The notes beneath the pieces were generated by a model. The model was given only the letters and a program-made list of their open reading frames with translations, made no database searches and was not told where the DNA came from. A stretch of DNA of 56,948 nt from CAZYQW01 sp964649825 (GTDB lineage: Bacteria > Planctomycetota > B15-G4 > JADJEK01), in contig CAZYQW010000139.1 of NCBI GenBank assembly GCA_964649825.1, positions 1 to 56,948 of the forward strand, in the 5' to 3' direction. Positions 46,721-56,600 of the stretch are shown piece by piece; positions within the stretch are counted from its first letter, which is position 1, and each line of letters opens with the position of its first letter. The position numbers were made by a program, and so were the translations under genes.

Positions 46721-47376
46721 TGGCGGGGATTTCGAGGAGTCATGGTCGCCGCCTGATCGTCGAGGGCACAGATGACAAGTTCGCAGTCATCCATCTCATG
46801 AAGCGGAACGGCGTGGATTGGGATGAAGCACCTCCGAGACTGCCCTACGTCCACGTCGCGGGTGGGGTCGATGGAGTACTCGATGGAAATCAACTATCGA
46901 CGGAGATCAAGTCGGAACGCCCACGCCTCGGAATCGTGGTCGATGCGGACGAGGACCCAGGTGCTCGGTGGACGCGGGCTCGCGATGCCCTGCGCCGCGC
47001 CGGAGTCCAGGACGTTCCGGACGCTTTGCCGAGTGGCGGCCTCGTCGTCAACGGGCCCTTTCCGGGACAACGGATCGGGCGGTGGCTCATGCCGAGCAAC
47101 GAGGCGTCAGGGACGTTGGAGTCGTTTCTGCAGGAACTCGTTCCGGCGACGGACACCCTCTGGCCGTACGCCGGCAAAGCCACGGTGGAAGCCCGCGATC
47201 ATGGCGCAGAACTGCGCCCAGGCGACGACCTCAAGGGGCGGTTCTACGCATGGCTGGCTTGGCAGTCCACGCCGGGTTTGCCGTTTGGGACCGCGATCAC
47301 CGCGGGATTCCTGCGAGCCGACGGCAACGTTGCACAGCGTTTCGTGGCATGGTTCCACCACCTCTTCGATGCGTGA
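46720..47376 (+). CDS. DUF3226 (TOPRIM-like) protein
   Basis: This 218-residue protein starts MAGISRSHGRRLIVEGTDDK. 'LIVEGTDDKFAVIHLMKR' and 'LGIVVDADEDPGARW' supply the Glu and Asp-x-Asp pattern of a TOPRIM-like fold. 'RWLMPSNEASGTLESFLQEL' and 'YAWLAWQSTPGLPFGTAI' are typical of DUF3226. The gene normally follows an AAA_15 ATPase whose stop overlaps its start, and such ATPase/TOPRIM pairs (compare OLD, and AriA/AriB of PARIS) act against phages. Here the ATPase partner is reduced to a remnant, so this gene is probably an orphan, though its own frame is intact. Upstream, no strong Shine-Dalgarno is present. Confidence 0.8.
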   Translation: MAGISRSHGRRLIVEGTDDKFAVIHLMKRNGVDWDEAPPRLPYVHVAGGVDGVLDGNQLSTEIKSERPRLGIVVDADEDPGARWTRARDALRRAGVQDVPDALPSGGLVVNGPFPGQRIGRWLMPSNEASGTLESFLQELVPATDTLWPYAGKATVEARDHGAELRPGDDLKGRFYAWLAWQSTPGLPFGTAITAGFLRADGNVAQRFVAWFHHLFDA

Positions 47377-47527
47377 CCCGTGGGTGGACGTGGGTGGACG
47401 GGTGGCCGGCAAGGTCGGCTTCGTCCGCCGACGACCGGAATTTCATTGCGAACGGCCGGGACGCAATGCGCTTGCATCGACTCCGGAGCCCCTTCAGCAC
47501 CTCAACTTCATCGATAGGAGGACTCTC

Positions 47528-50500
47528 ATGCATCCACGGACCTGGCTCCTCGCCGTCGTGTTCGCGGGCGCGTTCGCCGCGATGCCCATCGGATCGACGC
47601 AGACGCTGGTCCGCGACGTCAACGCGCAGCCGAGCGCCGTCGTGCCCGACTCGAGCCCGATCCTCTACGCAGAGTCGGGCGGGATCGCGTACTTCAGCGC
47701 CGCGGACGCGGCGAACGGGAACGAGTTGTGGCGTTCCGACGGGACCGAGGCGGGGACCTGGCTGGTCAAGGACTTGTACCCGGGAAAGCTGAGCGGGAAC
47801 CCTAAGTTCCTCACTCCGCTTTCGAGCGGCGAGCTGATCTTCGTCGCGACCCATCCGGCGGCCGGGTACGAGGTCTGGAAGACGAACGGGACCGAGGCGG
47901 GGACGGTCCTGTTGAAGGACATCCGGCCGGGCCTGCAAAGCGGTCAGCCGCACGCGCTGCGGCGCTACGGGAACCACGTCTACTTCTACGCCGACGACGG
48001 CATCAACGGCTACGAGCTGTGGCGCACCGACGGGACGGCGGCGGGCACGGGGATCTTCTACGAGGTATTCCTCGGCAGCGAAGGGATCGCCTACGGCGCC
48101 GGCGTCACCCGCGAGGCGGGCGGACTCCTGTACTTCGAAGTCCAGCCGAACGCGGCGGGTGATTGGGCGATCTGGAGGACCGACGGTACCGCGCCCGGAA
48201 CGTTCCACGTCGCGACGTTCGACGGCCCGTTCGGCGGCATCAACGTTGGGTTCGACCATCAAGGCGTCCTCTACTTCGCGGGCGACACGGACCCGAGCGG
48301 AGAGGAGGTGTGGCGCACCGACGGCACCCCCGGCGGCACGTCCATCGTGGCGGACGTGAACCCCGGAAACGGCGACGCGTCGCCGCGGTTCATCGGCGCG
48401 ATCGGCAACGAGATCCTGTTCTCCGCGTGGGTGAACGGCGGGCTGGGAACCGAGTTGTTCAAGACCGACGGGACGGCGGCGGGCACCGTGCTGGTGAAGG
48501 ACATCGCGACCGGCTTTCCGTTCAACATCAGCTCGACCCCGATCCGCGTCGGCGAGATCGGCGGCAAGCTCCTGATCTCCGCGTCCGACGAGACGAACGG
48601 TCGCGAGCTGTGGGTGACGGATGGAACGACGGCGGGGACGCAGCTCTTCGTCGACATCGCTCCCGGCCTCGCTGATTCGTCGCCCAGCGCCGGCATCCTC
48701 CTCGGCGGCCGGCTCTACTTCACCGCGACCGTCCCCGCGTTCGGGAAGGAGATCTGGGCGACCGACGGCACGCAGGCCGGCACGCAGCTCCTGGTCGACG
48801 CGGTTCCCGGCCCCGACTCGCTCGATCCGAGCCTCGGTCTCGTGGTCGGGGGTGCGATCCTCTTCCCCGCCGACGATGGAGTCCATGGACGCGAGCTCTG
48901 GCGGACGGATGGGACGGGGGCCGGAACGGCGCTGGTCGCGGACATCCAGGCGCCGCCCCTTTCTGTCTCGTCCAATCCCGGCGACCTGACTCGCTTCGAC
49001 GACCGGCTCTTCTTCGCGGCCGACGACGGGGTCGCGGGCGACGAGCTCTGGGTGAGCGACGGCACCAGCGCGGGAACCGCCCTCTTCCTCGACTTGAACC
49101 CGGGCGGCGGTTCATCGAACGCGAGCGCAATGGTCCCGATGGACGGGTGGATGTTCTTCGCGGCGTCCGACGGCGCCACGGGCCACGAGCCGTGGCGCAC
49201 CGACGGAACGGTGGCCGGCACCGTGCGGATCCGTGACGTCATCGTCGGGGCGAACGGCTCCCTCCCGACCCACGCGGTGCGGGCGGGAGACTTGGTCGTG
49301 TTCGTGGCCGACGACGGCGTCGCCGGACGCGAGCCCTGGGTGACCGATGGAACGTTCGCGGGAACGCAGCGCCTCGGCGACGTCGCCCCGGGAAGCACGA
49401 GCAGCAACCCGCTGGGATTGCTCGCCCACGGGAGCGACGTCTACTTCGTGGCGAACCAACCGGGAACCGGCGCGGAGCTGTGGAAGACGAACGGCACGCC
49501 GGCCGGCACCGGGTTGGTGAAGGACATCCGGCCCGGCGTCGATTCGGGGTTCCCGTCCTTTCCTCGCTTCGCGAGCATCGGCGGCATCATCTACTTCGCG
49601 GCCGACGACGGCGTGAACGGTCTCGAGCCGTGGACCTCGAACGGAACGACGGCGGGAACGACGATGCTGAAGGACGTCTTCCCCGGCCCCGCCGAATCGG
49701 CCCCGACCTGGTTCGTCGAGGTGGACGGAGAGACGTTCTTCCTCGCCACCGATGACGTCGACGGCCGCGAGGTCTGGACGAGCGATGGGACCGCGGCCGG
49801 CACCAGCGTCGCCGGCGTCTCCGGGAACCCCGACGGGGGGCCGGTCGGTCGGCTCTTCTCCACGGGCTCCGCCGTGGTGTACTTCGTCGACTACAACGTG
49901 ACCAATGGAGTGCTCTGGACGTCCGACGGGACCGCCGCGGGCACCACCCTGCTCGCGATCATCGAGCCGACCGGCGCCTACATGCAGCCGTCCCCCGGCG
50001 CGCACGGACGCGTCAGCTCGAGCCGTCACGTCCTGTTCGCGGCGAACGACGGACTGTTCGGCGAAGAGATCTGGGTCAGCGACGGGACCGGCCCCGGCAC
50101 TCACCGGTTGACCGACGCGGCGCCCGGCGGAGCGGACGCGAAACCCGCCGACTTCGTGCGCGTCGGCGGCAAAGTCTTCTTCGTCGCCGACGACGGGTCC
50201 ACCGGTCGCGAGCTGCATGCGATCGACGTGACCGCCTTCGACGGCTACGTGGCGGAGCCGTTCGGCGTGGGCTGCCCCGGCACCGGCGGCGTCGTGGCAT
50301 CGCTCGGCGCGGCCGGCGATGCATCGGTGGGGTCGCCGTTCACGATCGATCTCGAGGGCGCTCTCCCGAACGCGACGACCCTTCTCGCCATCGGGCTGCA
50401 GCCGGCGCACAGCGCGGTCGGCGGTGGATGCACGCTCTACCTCGATGCGCCGTTCGCCACCGTCGCGCTGCCGACGAGCGCGGCTGGAGGACTCACGCTT

Positions 50501-50629
50501 CCCGTGACGCCGTTGCCGATGCACGTCGGAGTCCGTGCGATCTTCCAGTACCTGACCCTGGATCCGCAGGGCGCCTACTTTGGGCAGGCGAGCTTCTCCA
50601 ACGCGCTCGAGCTCGTGATCGGCCCGTAG
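47528..50629 (+). CDS. secreted protein with 17 ELWxxDGTxxGT repeats
   Basis: This 1033-residue exported protein has AGGAGG exactly 6 nt before its ATG and a signal peptide (MHPRTWLLAVVFAGAFAAMP). I count 17 copies of the motif [EV]-[LVIP]-[WF]-x-[TS]-[DN]-G-T-x-x-G-T (for example 'ELWRSDGTEAGT', 'EVWKTNGTEAGT', 'ELFKTDGTAAGT', 'EPWTSNGTTAGT', 'EIWVSDGTGPGT'), one every ~50-60 residues, plus a degenerate last one. Each repeat alternates with 'YFxADDGxxGxE', as expected for beta-propeller blades. The final ~115 residues ('VGCPGTGGVVASLGAAGD' onward, ending 'SFSNALELVIG') match the C-terminal module of the protein at 2673-4250. The function is unknown; a surface or outer-membrane-associated role is likely. 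Confidence 0.85.
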   Translation: MHPRTWLLAVVFAGAFAAMPIGSTQTLVRDVNAQPSAVVPDSSPILYAESGGIAYFSAADAANGNELWRSDGTEAGTWLVKDLYPGKLSGNPKFLTPLSSGELIFVATHPAAGYEVWKTNGTEAGTVLLKDIRPGLQSGQPHALRRYGNHVYFYADDGINGYELWRTDGTAAGTGIFYEVFLGSEGIAYGAGVTREAGGLLYFEVQPNAAGDWAIWRTDGTAPGTFHVATFDGPFGGINVGFDHQGVLYFAGDTDPSGEEVWRTDGTPGGTSIVADVNPGNGDASPRFIGAIGNEILFSAWVNGGLGTELFKTDGTAAGTVLVKDIATGFPFNISSTPIRVGEIGGKLLISASDETNGRELWVTDGTTAGTQLFVDIAPGLADSSPSAGILLGGRLYFTATVPAFGKEIWATDGTQAGTQLLVDAVPGPDSLDPSLGLVVGGAILFPADDGVHGRELWRTDGTGAGTALVADIQAPPLSVSSNPGDLTRFDDRLFFAADDGVAGDELWVSDGTSAGTALFLDLNPGGGSSNASAMVPMDGWMFFAASDGATGHEPWRTDGTVAGTVRIRDVIVGANGSLPTHAVRAGDLVVFVADDGVAGREPWVTDGTFAGTQRLGDVAPGSTSSNPLGLLAHGSDVYFVANQPGTGAELWKTNGTPAGTGLVKDIRPGVDSGFPSFPRFASIGGIIYFAADDGVNGLEPWTSNGTTAGTTMLKDVFPGPAESAPTWFVEVDGETFFLATDDVDGREVWTSDGTAAGTSVAGVSGNPDGGPVGRLFSTGSAVVYFVDYNVTNGVLWTSDGTAAGTTLLAIIEPTGAYMQPSPGAHGRVSSSRHVLFAANDGLFGEEIWVSDGTGPGTHRLTDAAPGGADAKPADFVRVGGKVFFVADDGSTGRELHAIDVTAFDGYVAEPFGVGCPGTGGVVASLGAAGDASVGSPFTIDLEGALPNATTLLAIGLQPAHSAVGGGCTLYLDAPFATVALPTSAAGGLTLPVTPLPMHVGVRAIFQYLTLDPQGAYFGQASFSNALELVIGP

Positions 50630-50633
50630 CCGC

Positions 50634-50650
50634 AGGGCCCTTCGGGCCTT
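50634..50650. terminator. hairpin between convergent genes
   Basis: AGGGCCC-TTC-GGGCCTT forms a 7-bp stem (one G-T pair) with a 3-nt loop, starting 5 bp after the stop at 50629 and 32 bp before the stop of the NRPS on the other strand. Its position suggests a two-way terminator; no T tract follows. Confidence 0.4.
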
Positions 50651-50681
50651 CCACCGGCGCGGCGCCTCGGACGAGCCCCGC

Positions 50682-53600
50682 TCAGCCCGCCGATCCGCGG
50701 GCGCGAGCGGCGAGCGAGGCCGGTGTCGCGCCGTCGAACAGGTCGAGGAGCGGCACGTCGACTCCGAACCGCTCCTCGATCCGCGCGACCAGCTCCACCG
50801 CGGCAAGGGAGTTCCCGCCGGCGAGGAAGAACTCGTCCGTCACGCTGACCGCGTCGACGCCGAGGACCTCGCACCAGACGCGGACCATCTCGGTCTCGAC
50901 CTCGTCCCGCGGCGCGGCGGCCGGGATGTCCACCGCGTCGTCGATCGGCGGCAACGCGTTGCGGTCGACCTTCTCGCTGGAGAGCAGCGGCAGCCGATCG
51001 AGGAGCGCGAACCGCTCGGGGATCATATGAGCGGGGAGGCGATCGAGGAGGAAGGCTCGCAGCGCGGCGGCGTCGAGCGTCGCGTCCGCGCGCGGCACGA
51101 CGTAGGCGAGCAAGCGGTCCCGGTCGCGCCGGCGGTCCACCTTCGCCGCGGCGGCGACCACGCCGGCGTGCGTCTCGAGCGCGGCCTCCACCTCGCCGAG
51201 CTCGATGCGGTTCCCGCGGACCTTCACCTGATCGTCGAGCCGACCGAGGAACTCGAGCTCTCCGTCGGCGCGCCACCGCCCGAGGTCGCCGGTCCGGTAG
51301 AGCCGCTCGCCGGCGCGAAGTGGGCTCGCGATGAATCGTTCCGCGCTGAGGTCGGGCCGGCCGAGATACCCGCGCGCGAGGCCGGCGCCGCCGATCAGGA
51401 TCTCGCCCGACACGCCGATCGGCGTCGGTTCGAGGTGTTCGTCGACGACGTAGACCCGCGCGTTGGTGATCGGCCGTCCGATCGGAACGGATCGGCGCGA
51501 AGGCTCGTCGCCCCGGCAGGTGTACGCGGTCGCGTCGACGCACGCCTCGGTCGGACCGTAGAGGTTGTGGAGACGAACGTGCAGGCCGAGCTCGGCCATC
51601 CGCTCGTGGAACACGCGCGAGAGCTCGCCGGTAAGCGTCTCGCCGGCGCAGATCAGGTGGCGCAGGTTCGCCAGCGACTCGAATCGCGCATGCGAGAGCC
51701 ACGTACGCAGCAGCGACGGCACGGTCTGGAGGACGGTCGCGCGCGATCGCTCGGCCAGCTCGAACAACCGCTCGGGATCACGCGCGGCATCCCGATCGGC
51801 GACGACGAGGCGCGCTCCGGCGACGAGCGGATGGACGATCTCCCAGATCGACGCGTCGAACGAGAGAGGCGTGCGTAGGAGGAACCGATCGTCCGCGCCG
51901 ACGTCGAAGCTCCGCCGCACCCACTCGACGTGATTGACGAGCGCGCGATGCTCGACTCCGACGCCCTTCGGTCGTCCCGTCGACCCGGACGTGTAGATGA
52001 CGTAGGCAAGGTGATCGGGCGCCGTGACGGAATCGAGGTTCGCGTCCGGCCCGCGCGCGATCGCGTCGGACTCGTCATCGAGCCACTCGCGCGTGATCAC
52101 GACCCGCGCGCCGGCGTCCTCCAGAACGAACCGGCACCGTTCGGCCGGGTCGTCGGGATCGAGCGGCAGGTACGCTGCCCCCGCCTTCCAGACCGCGAGC
52201 ACCGCGGCGAGCGCGTCCGGCCCGCGCGGAAGCGACACCGCGATCGGGACCTCGGGGCCGGCGCCGAGCTCGCGCAGGCGGCGCGCCATCCGGTTCGCGC
52301 GGGCGTTCAGCTCGGCGTACGTCCACGTCGTCCGTTCGTCGACGATCGCGATCGCGCCCGGTGCCCGGGCCGCCTGCTCTTCGACGCGGACGTGGACGAA
52401 GCGCGTCGCGTCGATGGGGACGTCGGGCGTTTCGCCGATCTCGATCATCCGGGTGCGCTCGGCCGGCGAGAGGAGCGGCAGCGCGTCGATCGCGCGCTCG
52501 GGAGCGGCGACCGCGGCTTCGAGCAGGGTCTGGAGCTGGTCGCGGAAACGCTCGATCGTCTCGAGGTCGAACAGGTCGGCGTTGTAGTCGAGCGTTCCCG
52601 CGATCTCCTCGCCGCGGTCGTCGATCTCGAGGGCGAGGTCCCATTTCGCGGTACCCGCGTCGAAGTCGACCGGCTCGATCGAGATCCCTTCGTCCGTCTC
52701 GGCCGCGATGGGCGGGACCGGCACGTCGACCATGTCGAAGAAGACCTGGAACAGGGGCGTCCGGCTCTTGTCGCGCGGCGGGTTGATCACCTCGACGAGC
52801 CGCTCGAACGGTAGGTCCTGATGCGCGTACGCGAAGAGCGCCGCGTCGCGCGTTCGCGCCAACGCCTCGCGAAAGCTCGGCGCGTCCCGAAGGTCGGTGC
52901 GGATCGCGAGCGTGTTGACGAACAGGCCGATCAAGCCTTCGGTCTCGAGGTGACGGCGATGCGCGATCGATGTGCCGACCACGACGTCGGTTCGCCCGCT
53001 CCACCGCGCGAGCGACACCTGGAACGCGGAGAGGAGCGTCATGAAGACGGTCGCACCCGCGGAGCCGCCGAGCCCGCGGACGCCGTGGGACAGGACGGCC
53101 GGAAGCCGGAACGTGAGGCGCCGGCCGCGGCTCGTCTTCAGCGGTGGGCGCGGTCGGTCGGTCGGTAGATCGATCGAGTACGGAGCGCCGTCGAGGCGCG
53201 CGCGCCAGGCGTCGAGCTGGCGATCGAGCTCGGCCGCCATGGCGGTCCGCTCCCAGCGGACGACGTCGCGGTAGCGAACCGGCAGCGGGTCGAACGCGGG
53301 CGCGCGGCCGGCCGCGATGGCGACGTACGCGGCGGCGACCTCGCGGATCAGCACTCCGGTCGACCAACCGTCCGACACGATGTGATGCTGGACGACGACC
53401 AGGACGTGCTGGTGCGGCGAGATCGCGAACAGCACGGCGCGCAGGAGCGGTGCGCGCTCGAGGTCGAACGGCTCGTTCACCTCGGCGATCACGCGCGCCT
53501 CGATGGCGTGGGGTTCGAGCGCGTCGCCGTCGTTCTCGAACGCGCGTACACGAAGCCGGAACTCGACGGCGGCGGCGACGCGCGCGGTTGGCCGGCCGCC

Positions 53601-56600
53601 CACCTCGTGAAAACTCGTTCGCAGCGTGTCGTGCCGCTCGATCACGGACGCGAAGGCGCGCTCGAGCACCGGCGCGTCGAGGCGGCCCACGATCCGCATC
53701 GCGCTTGGCAGGTGGTACTCGCAGGATGTCGGCTCGAGACGGTGGAGGAACCAGATCCGTTCCTGTGCGAACGACAGCGGCTCGGCCGGCTCGCGTGCGC
53801 CCGATCGGATGGCCGGGAGGGGCACGATGGGCGGCAGCACGAACGCGCCGGTGCTCGTTCTCACGACGCGCGCGAGCTCCTCGACGGTGGGAGACTCGAA
53901 CAGCGCCAGCAGCGGGATCTCCACGCCGAGCCGCGCCCGCGCGCGCGCGACGACTTGCGTCGCGAGCAGCGAGTGCCCGCCGAGGGCGAAGAAGTCGTCG
54001 TCGATCGAGACACGATCGACGTGGAGCACCTCCGCGAAGATCGTCGCGAGGCCGGTCTCGACGTCGCCCTCGGGCGCGCGGAACGGGGCGTGACCGCGAG
54101 TGAAGCCGGGGTCGACGAGGGCGCGCCGGTCGACCTTGCCGCTCCGCGTGCGAGGAAGCTCGTCGATCACGACGAACGTCGAGGGGATCATTGCGCGGGT
54201 CAGCGTCGCGGCGAGACCGGTGCGCAGCGCGGACGGGTCGGCGGACCCGGCGATCCATGCCACGAGGCGATCGCCGCGGACGTCGGCCGCCGCCTCGACG
54301 ACGCCCGGTTGCGCGGACAGCGCGGCCTCGACCTCGCCGAGCTCGACGCGGACGCCGCGGATCTTCACCTGACCGTCGGCGCGGCCGAGGAACTCGTAGG
54401 TGCCGTCGCCTCGGCGGCGGACGCGATCGCCGGTGCGGTAGACCGGCTCGTCGCCGTCGAAGAGGAACGACTCTTGCGTCCGCTCGGGCATCGCGTGGTA
54501 GCCGAGCGCGACGCCGGGTCCGCCGATCCAGAGCTCGCCGGCCGCTCCATCGGGCACCGACCGCCCGCGCTCGTCGACGACGCGAAGGATGACGTTGTCG
54601 ATCGGCCGTCCGATCGGGATCGAGCCGGACGCCGTCGCCGCCTCCCCGTCCCGCACCGTGTGCCAAAGCGCCTGGATGCACGTCTCGGTCGGCCCGTAGA
54701 GGTTGTGGATCCGCGCCCCCGTGACCTCGATCGCTCGGTCCGCGAGCGCGCGATCGAGCGTCTCGCCGCCCGCGAAGAGATGGCGCAGCGACGACCCCGG
54801 TGCGAACTCGGGCTCGACGAGCAGAGCGCGCAGCAACGACGGGACGAACTGCGCCACCGTCGGCGTGCGATCGCGCAGGACGGCGGCCAGCGCGGCTGGA
54901 TCGCGTTCGGCGTCGGGCGGCGCGACGATCACGCGTGCTCCGATCCAGAGCGGCACCATGAACTCCCAGATCGACGCGTCGAACGTGATCGGCGTCTTGA
55001 ACAGGAACCGGTCGTCCGCGGCGAAGTCGAACGCGCGCGTCATCCACTGCATGTGGTTCACCAGCGCGCGGTGCGGGACGACGACGCCTTTCGGACGTCC
55101 GGTCGATCCGGAGGTGTAGAGGACGTAGGCCGCGTCCTCGCCCGTCGTTCCGCACTCGAGCGCGACGGCGGGAGTGCGGTCGAGGTCGTAGCTCCAGCGC
55201 GCGATCGTGGCGTCGTCGATCACGAGGCGGACCGCGGCGTCCTCCTCGTAGAACGCGAGGCGTTCGGGCGGATCGCTCGGATCGAGCGGCACGTAGACGC
55301 CGCCCGCCTTCCACGCGGCGAGGATCGACGCGATCATCGCCGGCCCGCGGCGCAGCCGGATGCCGACCGCGTCACCGGGCGACACGCCGGCGCGACGCAG
55401 CTTCCGAGCGAGGCGGTTCGCGAGGTCGTTCAGCTCCCGGTAGGTCCAGTCCTCCGCCCCGACCTCGAGCGCGACGGCGTCGGGCGACGACCGGGCGACG
55501 CGTTCGAACGCGTCGTGCGCGCGAGCCTCGAGGTCGAGCACCACGGCCGGCCCGCGATCGACGGCGTCGGCGGCGCCGACGGGGACGTCGTCGAGCCGGC
55601 GCGAAGGATCCTCCACGAACGCGCCGAGCAGCGCCTCGAACCATGACCACCACCGCTCGATCGTGCGTTCGTCGAACAGATCCGCGTCGAACTCGACGGT
55701 GGCGGCGAGCGCGGGAGACTCGACGAAGGTGACCGAGAGGTCGAACTTCGCGGTCTCGTTGTCCACCGCGAACGGCTCGATCGTGAGATCGGTCGCCGCG
55801 ATCGGCTCGACGGGTACGTTCACGAGGCCGAACAGGACCTGGAAGATCGGCGTTCGGCTTGTGTCGCGCGGCGGGTTGACCGCGTCCACGACGCGCTCGA
55901 ACGGAAGCGACTGGTGCTCCATCGCGTCGAGGACGTCGTCGCGCGTGGTCTCGACGTGGCGAGCGAACGGAGCGTCGCCGTCGAGGATCGAGCGGACCGC
56001 GACGGTGTCGACGAAGGGTCCGACGAGCTCTTCGGCGTCGGGATGGGCGCGGCCCGAGATCGGCGTCCCGATCACGACGTCCCGCCGCCCGGACAGGCGC
56101 GACAGCAGCACCTGGAAGGCGGAGAGGAGCGTGGCGAAGAGCGTCGCGTCGTTGTCGGCCGCGAACGACGCGGCTCGGCGGGCGAGCGACGGGGCGACCT
56201 CGAAACGGATCTCCTGGCCGTGGCCGCGGCGCACCGCGGGGCGCGGTCGGTCGACCGGGAGGTCGAGGTGCGGCGGGGCCCCGTCGAGCTTGGCGCGCCA
56301 CCACGCGATCTCTCGATCGAGAGCCGCGTCATCGAGTCGATCGCGCTGCCACGCGGCCACGTCGGCCGGCGCGATCGGCAAAGCCTCGAGCCGAGCGTCC
56401 GAGCCGGCTCGAACCCGGACGTACGCGCGGGCCACGTCGCGCACGAGGATCGCCGTCGACCAGGCGTCGGAGACGACGTGGTGCTGGACGAGGAGGAGGA
56501 CGTGGTCGTCGCGATCGAGGCGGAACAGGCGCGCGTGCAGCAGCGGCGGTGTCGCGAGGTCGAACGGACGGCACGCCTCCTCGCTCGCGCGCGCTCGCAC

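Noticed and set aside
52075..55314. 1079-codon minus-strand frame inside the NRPS
   Set aside because: It lies in another frame of the NRPS and has only Arg-rich low-complexity translation, while the NRPS frame has all expected motifs.
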